This document shows positions 50,369-58,278 of a DNA stretch of 64,000 nt, piece after piece; position 1 is the first letter of the stretch, and each line of letters opens with the position of its first letter. Under the pieces are notes generated by a model. That model did not search any database and was not told the DNA's origin. It worked only from the letters and a program-made list of their open reading frames with translations. Source of the DNA: Thermosphaera aggregans (GTDB taxonomy: Archaea > Thermoproteota > Thermoprotei_A > Sulfolobales > Desulfurococcaceae); assembly GCF_014962245.1 (NCBI RefSeq), contig NZ_CP063144.1, forward strand, positions 114,582-178,581, written 5' to 3'. Both the position numbers and the translations under genes were made by a program.

Positions 50369-51055
50369 ATGCTGGATGGATTATCTACAGAGGTATTGAT
50401 CAGGGAGTCAATCTATACTGCTATTTTATTCATATGGGTGTTGATCGTTGTAATCCCTCTCACGAAATTCACCTACAACATGATGATTAAGAAGAGGACC
50501 ACGCACATCAAGGCCGTGTACTATAACAGGAAGATCATTCACATCCTAGCCGGCGGCGTCGTGTCAATATTAATCCCCCTTCTCGGGTACACCACGCCGT
50601 TAACGATTATCCCAATGCTCGTCCTCCTATTCCTTGCAACATACATCCCGCATAAGACAGGCAAGCTCCTCTACTGGTTCCAGGATCCCGACAATATCAA
50701 CGAGGTGAACTTCGTCATAATGTGGGGTGCTGTAATGATTACCTCCTGGGTCGTGTTCAGGGACTGGGTTTACGGCGTTGTCCCCGTAGCATTCATGTCC
50801 TTCGGCGACGGGATAACCGGGATCGTGAGGAACGCGCTGTATAACAGGAGGAATAAGTCATGGTTCGGCAACCTTGCAATGGCTGTTGTAACAGTGCCCG
50901 TGGGGCAGATCATCCTCGGCCTCCCCGGGGCTTTCGCAGGACTGGTGGCAAGCATTATCGAGCATTTCGAGATACACAGCAAGATCGATGACAACATAAC
51001 GGTTCCATTGGTCAGCTTCCTGATCATTCTAGGCTTCCGGCTCATCGGGGGTTAA
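50369..51055 (+). CDS. Dolichol kinase/phosphatidate cytidylyltransferase-like membrane protein
   Basis: 228 residues with about seven membrane helices. NRKIIHILAGGVVSILIP, SFGDGITGIVRNALYNRRNK and KSWFGNLAMAVVTVPVGQII carry the pattern of the CTP-dependent dolichol kinase / CDP-archaeol family (GDG..G...., KS..G). It may phosphorylate polyprenol used as sugar carrier, which would fit the GT-C proteins near 24-26 kb. It starts 87 bases after polB3 with a TTATTCTA-like box between. Substrate not proven. Confidence 0.75.
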   Translation: MLDGLSTEVLIRESIYTAILFIWVLIVVIPLTKFTYNMMIKKRTTHIKAVYYNRKIIHILAGGVVSILIPLLGYTTPLTIIPMLVLLFLATYIPHKTGKLLYWFQDPDNINEVNFVIMWGAVMITSWVVFRDWVYGVVPVAFMSFGDGITGIVRNALYNRRNKSWFGNLAMAVVTVPVGQIILGLPGAFAGLVASIIEHFEIHSKIDDNITVPLVSFLIILGFRLIGG

Positions 51056-51110
51056 ATTTTCTTCCCCACACCCTGGTTATTACACCGGTTACTAGTTAAC
51101 ACTATCTAGG

Positions 51111-52382
51111 ATGGTGGTGAGCTTGGATTACAGGGTTAAGGATTTAAGCCTCGCGCCCGAGGGAAGCCTCAAGATTGAATGGGCTGAGAAGCACATGCCT
51201 GTTCTCGTGCTCCTGCGTAGGAGAAGCCGTGATGAAAAACCTTTCAAAAACCTCAGGATCGGCGCAGTCCTACACGTTACCAAGGAGACAGCTGTCCTGA
51301 TGAAGGCTTTCAAGGATGCTGGGGCTGAAGAGGTACTACTAGCCGGGAGCAACCCGTTGTCAACACAGGATGATGTCGCCGCCGCCCTGGTCGAGTACGG
51401 GGTAAGGGTTTACGCTTGGAGGGGTCAGTCGCCCGAGGAATACTACTGGTGTTTGAGAAAGATTGCCGAGAGCCAGCCGGACATAGTGCTTGATGATGGA
51501 GCAGACCTCCACGCCCTCCTGCACTCGGAATACCCTGGTTTAGCCGAGAGAATAGTGGGAGGGACTGAGGAGACAACCACCGGTGTGAACAGGCTGGTTG
51601 CCATGGAGAGGGAAGGGGTTCTCAAATACCCTGTGATAGCCGTGAACAACGCCTACACAAAGCACATGTTCGACAACAGGTATGGGACAGGGCAGAGCAC
51701 TTTCGACGGAATACTGAGAGCCACCAACATACTTGTGGCTGGCAAGGTCGTCGTGGTAGCGGGGTATGGATGGGTTGGCAAGGGAATTGCCTCGAGAGCC
51801 CGGGGGCTGGGGGCTAGGAGGGTTATCGTAACCGAGGTTGACCCTATAAGGGCTCTTGAAGCAGTCCACGACGGCTTCGAAGTCATGAAGATGGCTGAGG
51901 CAGCCCCTCTCGGGGACGTGTTCATCACGGCCACGGGCAACAAGGCAGTTATCAGAGGGGAGCATTTCCAGCTCATGAAGGATGGCGCCATACTTGCTAA
52001 CGCAGGCCACTTCAACGTTGAGGTCTGGATACCGGATCTCGAGAAGCTGTCGGTGGGGAAGAGGCTTATCAGGAGCAATGTCGAGGAGTATGTGCTGAGG
52101 GATGGGAGAAGGCTCTACCTGCTCGCAGAGGGCCGTTTGGTAAACCTGGCCGCGGCTGAAGGACACCCAAGCGAGGTAATGGACATGAGCTTCGCCAACC
52201 AGTTCATCGCTGCCAAATACCTTGTAGAGAACAAGCACGCGTTGAAGCCAGCAGTCATGAACCCGCCGCTCGAAGCTGACAAAATGGTCGCGCGCTTGAA
52301 ACTAGAGTCAATGGGTATATCCATTGACGAGCTGACCGCGGAGCAGGAGGAGTATTTGAAGTCGTGGAAGGCTGGCACATAG
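51111..52382 (+). CDS. ahcY: S-adenosylhomocysteine hydrolase
   Basis: Removes the SAH by-product of SAM methylation; useful given the many methyltransferases in this window. 423 residues, normal length. Characteristic stretches: [38 protein letters not shown] (NAD-binding, near residue 217), [33 protein letters not shown] and the C-terminal [10 protein letters not shown]. The TTG/GTG/ATG region at 51111 starts [18 protein letters not shown]. Followed on the opposite strand by a CAT-anticodon tRNA. Confidence 0.95.
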   Translation: MVVSLDYRVKDLSLAPEGSLKIEWAEKHMPVLVLLRRRSRDEKPFKNLRIGAVLHVTKETAVLMKAFKDAGAEEVLLAGSNPLSTQDDVAAALVEYGVRVYAWRGQSPEEYYWCLRKIAESQPDIVLDDGADLHALLHSEYPGLAERIVGGTEETTTGVNRLVAMEREGVLKYPVIAVNNAYTKHMFDNRYGTGQSTFDGILRATNILVAGKVVVVAGYGWVGKGIASRARGLGARRVIVTEVDPIRALEAVHDGFEVMKMAEAAPLGDVFITATGNKAVIRGEHFQLMKDGAILANAGHFNVEVWIPDLEKLSVGKRLIRSNVEEYVLRDGRRLYLLAEGRLVNLAAAEGHPSEVMDMSFANQFIAAKYLVENKHALKPAVMNPPLEADKMVARLKLESMGISIDELTAEQEEYLKSWKAGT

Positions 52383-52396
52383 GAGGACTGTTTAAA

Positions 52397-52470
<74 letters not shown>

Positions 52471-52595
52471 TCGAAACCCCTCATGATTCTTAACTAGTCT
52501 ATTGGTTTTTTAATCTTAACGCCACGCGGCCGGCTCGAGATTTTTCACTATAGGCGTGTTTCGAAAAAGAGATTCCCCCGGTCCCGCTGTGAGGG

Positions 52596-53627
52596 TTACC
52601 TGGGCGCTGACCCTCCCGCATGCTTTAGGGCGCAGACGTATTTGCAAGCCGCGTCAGCAGCTATCGCCCCATCCGCGGCTGCTGTTATTATCTGTTCAAA
52701 CCTGTACTTGAACGGCCCTCCCGCCGCGTCGCCTGCTACGAATATGCCTGGCAGGTTTGTGCTCCTGTCAACCTTAACCATCACCCTCCCGGTCTCGTCG
52801 AGCTCGAGACCTATCTTCTTGAAGAACTCGACGGGTGGTTGAAGCCCTATCTCAACGAAGACCCCGTCCACGTTTACAACGCTCTCCTCCCCGGTAGCCA
52901 GGTTTAGAACCCTGATCGCTTCAACCCTGTCCCTGCCGATAATCTCCTTGATAACGCTGTCGAGTAAGAATTTGATGTTTGGATTGCTCCTGGCTGCTTC
53001 AACGTAAACGTTGAAAGCCCTGAACTCGCTCCTCCTGTGTATCAAGTATACTTTAGAAGCTATCTTAGCCAGGTATATGGCTGAGGTTAGCGCAGCGTTG
53101 CCTCCTCCAACAACCGCTACCGTTTTACCCTTGAACAATGGCCCGTCACAGGTTGCGCAGTAGGAAACCCCCTTACCAACAAGCTCCTTCTCGCCTGGAA
53201 CACCAAGCTTCTTCTTCTCCGAGCCAACCGCTAGGATTATGGAGTAAGCACACACCTCCTTCTTCAAATCCCTCAGCCTCACACACCAAAGGTTTTCCTC
53301 AGGCTTCCTCACAACGTCGACAACCTCGTCGATGACTATTGGGACATTATACTTCTTCACATGCTTCACAAACTTGTCGGCGAGATCGTTGCCTGAGACA
53401 TCGGGTACTCCAATATAGTCGTCAACCAGGGGTGCCTCCGTGATGTTGCCCCCTAGCAGCTTCGTCACTAAGAGTGTTTTATGCCCGTATCTCACACTGT
53501 ACAGCGCGGCTGTCAAACCTGCCGGTCCTCCCCCGACCACGATGGTCTCATACCTGTCCTCTATCGCGGGAGCGGTTCTCGCCGCGGATAAACCGGTAAT
53601 CCTGAACTTAGTGCTCATTAGGTTCAC
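52596..53627 (-). CDS. trxB: Thioredoxin reductase
   Basis: 343-residue flavoprotein that reduces thioredoxin or related protein disulfides with NAD(P)H. FAD site GGGPAGLTAALY (32-43), redox Cys pair CATC (157-160), NAD(P) site VGGGNAALTSAIYLA and FAD-binding GDAAGG near the end are all intact. The first ~25 residues (MSTKFRITGLSAARTAPAIE) are an extra extension ahead of the usual fold. The true start might be the ATG at 53618 (MSTKF). It runs divergently from the aldo-keto reductase gene. Confidence 0.94.
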   Translation of the reverse strand: MNLMSTKFRITGLSAARTAPAIEDRYETIVVGGGPAGLTAALYSVRYGHKTLLVTKLLGGNITEAPLVDDYIGVPDVSGNDLADKFVKHVKKYNVPIVIDEVVDVVRKPEENLWCVRLRDLKKEVCAYSIILAVGSEKKKLGVPGEKELVGKGVSYCATCDGPLFKGKTVAVVGGGNAALTSAIYLAKIASKVYLIHRRSEFRAFNVYVEAARSNPNIKFLLDSVIKEIIGRDRVEAIRVLNLATGEESVVNVDGVFVEIGLQPPVEFFKKIGLELDETGRVMVKVDRSTNLPGIFVAGDAAGGPFKYRFEQIITAAADGAIAADAACKYVCALKHAGGSAPR

Positions 53628-53687
53628 CTAAACATGGTAATAAGCTTCAAGCGTTTTAAACCATGAAGCACATACTTGTAAACAGGT

Positions 53688-54647
53688 GTGTGGCTCTTGG
53701 AGTACACTACTCTTGGCTGGACTGATTTAAAAGTTTCAAGAATAGGATTGGGCACGTGGCAGTATAGTGAGGCATGGGGGTTAACCGATTACGAGAAGGC
53801 TAAGCAGGTGATCGCTAAAGCGGTTGAGCTAGGCATAAACTTCTTCGACACCGCCATGGTTTACGGGAGAGGGATGAGCGAGGAGTTCCTGGGAAGAGCC
53901 CTTAAGGAGGTTGGTGTTAATAGAGACGAGGTGGTTATCGCTACTAAAATACCTGGCGAGTTCCTGAACCCGCACGACATCTTCAAGTCTGTGGACAAGT
54001 CCCTGAAAAGGCTTGGGGTTGACTCAATAGACCTGCTCCAGCTTCACTGGCCTCCCTGCTGGCACAACTTCCCCACTTCAACCTATGCTAAAACGCTTGA
54101 AAGGCTTGTCCTCCTGGGCAAGGTTAAATACCTTGGAGTCAGCAACTACCCGGTGGTGTTGATCGAGGAGTTGAGATCATCCTTCTCCTTCACCGACATT
54201 GTCAGCATGCAGTACAGGTTCAACCTGGCTGAGAGGTGGGCTGAGGAGGAGCTGATACCTTATGCTGAAGCAAACGACCTCACCTTCATACCCTGGAGCC
54301 CCCTGGCTAAGGGGGCTTTAACAGGGAAGTACTCGCCGGGAGCCCTGCCCGAGTTCAAGGATGTCAGGGGCGGTGAGGCTGTTTTCCACCCTGAGAACTT
54401 TGCGAAGCTTGAGAAGCTGTTGAACACGCTGCGCGATGTGGCTGCAAAATATGGTAAAACTCCTGCCCAGGTCGTGCTGAACTGGATGCTGAAGTACAGT
54501 CCTGTCATACTGCCAATACCGGGTGCTAAGACGCCGGAGCAGGTTGAGGAGCTGGCTGGGGCGCTCGGCTGGGAGCTCTCCTACGAGGATTGGAGAAGGA
54601 TTGACGAGGAGAGCCGTGCTGTAAAGATATCCTACGCTACCTGGTAG
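53688..54647 (+). CDS. Aldo-keto reductase
   Basis: 319-residue TIM-barrel NAD(P)H reductase. FDTAMVYGRGMSEEFLGRAL holds the catalytic Asp and Tyr, VVIATKIPG the Lys and LLQLHWPP the His. The end (LPIPGAKTPEQVEELAGALG) is the family nucleotide-binding segment. Substrate unknown. The GTG at 53688 gives a few extra residues; in-frame TTG (MEYTTLGWTDLKVSRIGLG) is the likelier start, near 53697. It overlaps the converging gene at 54637 by 11 bases. Confidence 0.87.
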   Translation: MWLLEYTTLGWTDLKVSRIGLGTWQYSEAWGLTDYEKAKQVIAKAVELGINFFDTAMVYGRGMSEEFLGRALKEVGVNRDEVVIATKIPGEFLNPHDIFKSVDKSLKRLGVDSIDLLQLHWPPCWHNFPTSTYAKTLERLVLLGKVKYLGVSNYPVVLIEELRSSFSFTDIVSMQYRFNLAERWAEEELIPYAEANDLTFIPWSPLAKGALTGKYSPGALPEFKDVRGGEAVFHPENFAKLEKLLNTLRDVAAKYGKTPAQVVLNWMLKYSPVILPIPGAKTPEQVEELAGALGWELSYEDWRRIDEESRAVKISYATW

Positions 54648-55083
54648 TCCTCAGTAGTAATGCATTGTAGACTATGACGCCGGATAAGGCGGTGGCCGGC
54701 AAGCCCTTAGGGAAGTTCCTAATCCATACTGTTTTAACGTTTTCAAGCTCCTTCCTACTAGGCTCTACATCACCCGCGTTTAGAACCACCGCGGCATTTC
54801 CGCCTGTTGTGAAAACCTCTTCAAACCCCTTTTCCTCGCCTTCATCGCTCAAGTAGTAGACCGGGTCGGCACCCAGGATTCTCGAAACATCTGCCAGCTC
54901 CGGTAGAACTATCAGGGGCTTCCCAGCCTTGTAGGCTATTTTATGAGCCTCCGGCACACCTATCTGTGCCGCTGCCCCTATGGGTTTGACGATCACGGGG
55001 GTGAACCCGTCGACCAGGTACATTGTCTTAAGGAATTCTACAACCTTGTGTATTCCTGTTGGAGAGTAGAGCACAACGTACAT
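54637..55083 (-). CDS. SPOUT-like protein (COG4080 type; sometimes labelled RecB-family nuclease)
   Basis: 148 residues from ATG 55083, reading MYVVLYSPTGIHKVVEFLKT then PVIVKPIGAAAQIGVPEAHK and KPLIVLPELADVSRILGADP. This resembles the archaeal family annotated as RecB-family nuclease or SPOUT methyltransferase (COG4080); no nuclease motif is visible, so a knotted methyltransferase-like fold is preferred. The start is taken at 55083 because the stop of the DNA methyltransferase (TGA) overlaps it closely, with GGGGGTTGA before it. Function is not known. Confidence 0.6.
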   Translation of the reverse strand: MYVVLYSPTGIHKVVEFLKTMYLVDGFTPVIVKPIGAAAQIGVPEAHKIAYKAGKPLIVLPELADVSRILGADPVYYLSDEGEEKGFEEVFTTGGNAAVVLNAGDVEPSRKELENVKTVWIRNFPKGLPATALSGVIVYNALLLRTTR

Positions 55084-55084
55084 T

Positions 55085-56068
55085 TCAACCCCCTTCCTCA
55101 TCCAGCTTATTGGCAACGTATAAACCTATCGCCTTGGCGAGAGGCGGGGGGACCGCCTCACCGATCATATTGTACTGGTCGTCCCTGCCCCCTGTGAAGA
55201 CGAATGAGTCTGGGAAACCCATGAGCCTTGCCTGCTCCCTAACTGTTAGAAACCTGTTCTCGTAGGGATGTATGAAGCGTGAGGATCCCAGCACAGTGGG
55301 GGCTATCCTGCGCGGGTGAAGCCTTATCAGGTTTGGAAGCTCCTTCTCAGCCCCCTGGTAGTGGATCATGGCCTCGCCCCAGTCGAGCATGCTCATCCTT
55401 TTAACCTTTCTACGGGAAGGCTCCTTCGGGGGTTCGTGATTAGGCGGGAAGCCTCCCGGAGGGGGGAGATTGCTGAGCGCCTCCTCAACCGTTACGACCC
55501 TGGGGCTGGGGGGAGGCTGTATTCTAATGTTTGAAACAAACACTCTTCTCCGGTGGCTTGGAGTGCCGTACTCTTCGGCTTCGAGAATGTTGAAGTAAAC
55601 CTTCTCGTACCCGGCTCTTTCAAACTCGCCTAGCAGAGTGTCTTTTAAACCATCCTCGGTTATTGCTGGAACATTCTCCATCACGAAAACCCTGGGCTGG
55701 AGAACCCCCAGGATCCTGATGTAGTGGAGTGTTAGCTGCCCGGCAGGGTCCTTGTACAGCCTGTCCAACGGGTTGCGCTCCCGCCTCGGGTTCGCTCCTG
55801 TGAAAGGCTCGCAGGGAGGGCTCCCTATTAACACATCTATTTTCACATCCTTCAGCGTCTTCCTCAGCAGTGGATCACTAACCTCCTTAATGTCTTCGAG
55901 CAGGACTTTCACTGTTGGAAAGTTCAGCTTGTACGTAAGCCCTGCAGGATTGTAATTGTCCACGGCGAGGATTGTTCTAAACCTGCGTGTCAGGTGGAAG
56001 CCGAGGGAGAATCCTCCTGCCCCGCAGAACAAGTCTACTACGGTGTATTCTTTCAACTCAGAGCTCAC
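55085..56068 (-). CDS. DNA (cytosine-5) methyltransferase
   Basis: 327-residue C5 DNA methyltransferase. Motif I VDLFCGAGGFSLGF (11-24), motif IV IGSPPCEPF with catalytic C86, motif VI ENVP (131-134), motif VIII GTPSHRRRVFV and motif X QARLMGFPDSFVF...GEAVPPPLAKAIG are in order. The loop after the catalytic Cys (CEPFTGANPRRERNPLDRLY) is long. No restriction endonuclease gene is next to it, so it may be a solitary methylase. Its start overlaps the TFE gene by 11 bases and its stop abuts the SPOUT-like gene, making one operon. Confidence 0.93.
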   Translation of the reverse strand: MSSELKEYTVVDLFCGAGGFSLGFHLTRRFRTILAVDNYNPAGLTYKLNFPTVKVLLEDIKEVSDPLLRKTLKDVKIDVLIGSPPCEPFTGANPRRERNPLDRLYKDPAGQLTLHYIRILGVLQPRVFVMENVPAITEDGLKDTLLGEFERAGYEKVYFNILEAEEYGTPSHRRRVFVSNIRIQPPPSPRVVTVEEALSNLPPPGGFPPNHEPPKEPSRRKVKRMSMLDWGEAMIHYQGAEKELPNLIRLHPRRIAPTVLGSSRFIHPYENRFLTVREQARLMGFPDSFVFTGGRDDQYNMIGEAVPPPLAKAIGLYVANKLDEEGG

Positions 56069-56597
56069 TCAGCTCAGCTATTTTCTCATCAAGCTCCTTG
56101 ATTTTCGACTGGAGGAGTGAAACTATCTCGTCATTGTTAGACTCTAGGAGGTCTGCTCCCTCGTTAACGCATTTGAAATCGTTCAGGTAGGCTTCCTCGA
56201 AGGAGTATCTTCTGCCGCACACCGGGCACTCGTAGATAATGTTATCCCTCTCGTAGCTGAGCCTGGCCTCAAGCTTCTCCCTAGCCTTCTTCAACCTGTT
56301 GAGCACGAAGCTCTTAAGCGCAACCTTGTTTAAAACCCATGTGTGAAGGGTTGCATCCCCTGTCTTCAGCTTCCCGGGCACTATTATTGCTTCCTCGGAC
56401 ATTTTCTGAAGAACCTTCCTCCCTTCATTAGACTTGATCCCGGTGTCCTTGGTTAGGGTTTCCTCAGCCACGTACCCGTTGTTCTCCAGCATGTAGTCGA
56501 ATAATTGCAAGGCTATCTCTCCATAAGTCTTACGGATGATGTCCCTGGCAATCCTCATTAAAGCATTATCCTCTTTCCTCGGCAGCGTAACCACCAT
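56058..56597 (-). CDS. tfe: Transcription factor E alpha subunit (TFE)
   Basis: 179-residue archaeal relative of TFIIE-alpha, which helps open the promoter and stabilises the polymerase clamp. Residues ~15-110 form the winged helix (DIIRKTYGEIALQLFDYMLE, LTKDTGIKSNEGRKVLQKMS). The zinc ribbon follows: YECPVCGRRYSFEEAYLNDF then KCVNEGADLL. Three Cys of the ribbon are present but the fourth position (usual F.CP.CG) is Glu (CVNEG), so zinc binding may be weak or lost. A coiled tail ends the protein. Upstream (minus strand) there is a TTTATAAATT box at about 56630. Confidence 0.9.
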   Translation of the reverse strand: MVVTLPRKEDNALMRIARDIIRKTYGEIALQLFDYMLENNGYVAEETLTKDTGIKSNEGRKVLQKMSEEAIIVPGKLKTGDATLHTWVLNKVALKSFVLNRLKKAREKLEARLSYERDNIIYECPVCGRRYSFEEAYLNDFKCVNEGADLLESNNDEIVSLLQSKIKELDEKIAELSEL

Positions 56598-56628
56598 TCC
56601 AAGTCGGCAGAGCCCAGTTCATTTTTTA

Positions 56629-56639
56629 ATTTATAAATA
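56629..56639 (-). promoter_or_regulatory. TATA-like box of the TFE operon
   Basis: ATTTATAAATT (minus strand) lies 32-42 bases before the TFE ATG at 56597 and 76 bases from the end of the second methyltransferase gene. Confidence 0.45.
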
Positions 56640-56715
56640 CCCACTCATAAATTCAACTCTTACCTACGAGCCCTAGCGTGATACTATGAGGGCTGGCGGG
56701 GGTTTCCACTATTGT

Positions 56716-57639
56716 TTAAAGCTTCAGCTCGACGAAGTCTTGCCTACCACTATACCTCAGCCTTGAATCCTTGCCAACAGGCTTCCTGAGTATGAAGAGT
56801 TTTTCATGATATATCAGCAGGAAATCCCTGTTTCTCAAACGGCTCCAAACCTCCCTGGTCGTTTTCATCTTGTGCTGTATTTTAACAACCTCCTCCATCA
56901 GCACGAAGCCGGTGTCTAGAAGTGTTAGCAGGACGTAGTGGGTTAGCGGGACATAGTGCTTCCTAACCCGTGTGTCGCCTACGAGGATTGCTAGGGTCTT
57001 CCCGGGTTTAAGCACCCTGTAAATCTCCCTGGCCACCTCCTTGAACAAGGCCAGGAACTCCTCTAGCCCTCTCACAGCTGAGAGGTCTCCCTCAGACTTC
57101 TCCACGCCATACCTGACTATGTTGAGGTAGGGCGGGTGTGTCGCCACCAAGTCCACGCTATCATCCTGTATCTTATCCAGCCTCCTCGCATCCCCGTGGT
57201 AGATTCTATACCAGCCCCGCGGGGCACCACTGCCCTCTAGTGCTTTAACCAGGTAGTAAAGCCTGTGATGGGTTAGCATTACAGCATGATAGTTTAAATC
57301 CACGCCGATACAGTTCCTCCCGAGCAACACGGCTTCAACACACGTCGTCCCCGAGCCAACCATGGGGTCTAATACAACATCTCCTTCACCAGTGTACTTG
57401 AGGATTAGCGCACGCGGGATTTGGGGAGGCCAGTTTCCCCTGTAATCTCCTTTATGAGTAGCCCAAGAGCCTCGCTTAGGGAAGCTCCAGACAGTGGTTG
57501 AAACATCGGGGAGCTCCTGCGAGGAGGGCTCAAGCCTCGTCACCTTGATAGGTTTAAGCGGGATGATTTGATCATCAATAGTTATGCTAGCGTTCCGGGA
57601 GGCGAAGTCCAAGTACTCCTCAACCAACACCTCTCTCAC
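56716..57639 (-). CDS. N4/N6-type DNA methyltransferase with THPPY motif
   Basis: 307-residue amino-methyltransferase for DNA (N6-adenine or N4-cytosine). Motif I VLDPMVGSGTTCVEA (about 90-104) precedes motif IV VATHPPYLNIV (HPPY 168-171), the gamma-type order. HPPY replaces the usual DPPY/SPPY, which is uncommon but known in archaeal relatives. No restriction gene is nearby. The GTG start at 57639 overlaps the TGA of a 33-codon upstream frame (GTGA). The C-terminus ends with LRYSGRQDFVELKL. Confidence 0.85.
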   Translation of the reverse strand: MREVLVEEYLDFASRNASITIDDQIIPLKPIKVTRLEPSSQELPDVSTTVWSFPKRGSWATHKGDYRGNWPPQIPRALILKYTGEGDVVLDPMVGSGTTCVEAVLLGRNCIGVDLNYHAVMLTHHRLYYLVKALEGSGAPRGWYRIYHGDARRLDKIQDDSVDLVATHPPYLNIVRYGVEKSEGDLSAVRGLEEFLALFKEVAREIYRVLKPGKTLAILVGDTRVRKHYVPLTHYVLLTLLDTGFVLMEEVVKIQHKMKTTREVWSRLRNRDFLLIYHEKLFILRKPVGKDSRLRYSGRQDFVELKL

Positions 57640-57737
57640 ACATACCAGCCTCGGCCAGGGTCTCGGCGGGCCTGCAGGGGTGTGACAACCTTGTAATCCA
57701 TCTTGCTCCTGAACACTGGTGTAACAATCCTCGGCAA
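57636..57737 (-). CDS. 33-codon leader frame coupled to the methyltransferase
   Basis: TTG start at 57737, preceded at 57745-57751 by AAGGAGT and by the AT-rich promoter stretch at 57751-57780. It encodes MPRIVTPVFRSKMDYKVVTP and a basic end, then stops with a TGA that shares bases with the GTG of the methyltransferase (57639). The coupling makes it likely to be translated; whether the peptide matters or only its translation is unclear. It might alternatively be the start of the methyltransferase if the frame is broken. Confidence 0.45.
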   Translation of the reverse strand: MPRIVTPVFRSKMDYKVVTPLQARRDPGRGWYV

Positions 57738-57938
57738 GCCTACTACTCCTTAATTAAATATTAATTACATTTAAACCTGAATTACTCCAGCAACCCCCAG
57801 CTCCTGGAGGAGTGCTGAGTGAACCGTTGCGAAACCACCATGGTAGCGGGAGTGTTTGAAATACCGTGCAGAAGCAACCACCCGCTTAGTTCACGGTTAA
57901 AAGACAGTGTAAGCATAAATTGCTGGAGAGGCCCCCGG

Positions 57939-58211
57939 GTGCTTACTAGGTTGAGCCATAAGCTGTTAAAGCTGAAGGTTAGGAGTAAGGGTTGTGCAAG
58001 CTGCACTCTCACAGCAGTACGCCACCTCCTCAGGATACCTGGCGTGAAAGGCGTGAGGACTGCTGGGGATTACCTGGTCGTTGTAATGGATCCCGGGGCT
58101 GACCACACCCTGGTTTTAAACAATGAGGAGTTGAACCTTTACTACAGGATTGTTGACTGGGAGGTTGCCTTGGAGGCTCCTCCCCAAGGCTTCAAGCTTT
58201 CCAAGGGATAG
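57939..58211 (+). CDS. Small HMA-like protein with CxxC motif
   Basis: About 90 residues if started at GTG 57939, after GGAGAGG at 57925-57931. The pattern VRSKGCASCTLTAVRHLLRI followed by PGVKGVRTAGDYLVVVMDP is that of a heavy-metal-associated fold (GxxCxxC loop, helix, PGV..V strands), so it may bind a soft metal such as copper. Upstream codons to 57819 are open but look non-homologous. It sits alone ahead of the thermosome gene. Confidence 0.55.
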   Translation: MLTRLSHKLLKLKVRSKGCASCTLTAVRHLLRIPGVKGVRTAGDYLVVVMDPGADHTLVLNNEELNLYYRIVDWEVALEAPPQGFKLSKG

Positions 58212-58224
58212 AAAAGTTTATATA
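58211..58224 (+). promoter_or_regulatory. BRE/TATA of the thermosome gene
   Basis: GAAAAG followed by TTTATATA (58217-58224) is one of the clearest BRE/TATA pairs in the window, about 55 bases before the thermosome ATG. A strong, likely heat-regulated promoter (inference). Confidence 0.6.
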
Positions 58225-58278
58225 GAAGCCATTAAATTCACAGATCATTGGATCCTTAGTTTACGAGGGTGAATGAAA

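Noticed and set aside
52471-52595. Possible small RNA between the CAT tRNA and trxB
   Set aside because: No C/D or H/ACA boxes with correct spacing on either strand; it is probably promoter and 3' end sequence.
57782-58012. 76-codon minus-strand frame
   Set aside because: It overlaps the HMA-like gene, lacks any family pattern and has no ribosome binding site.
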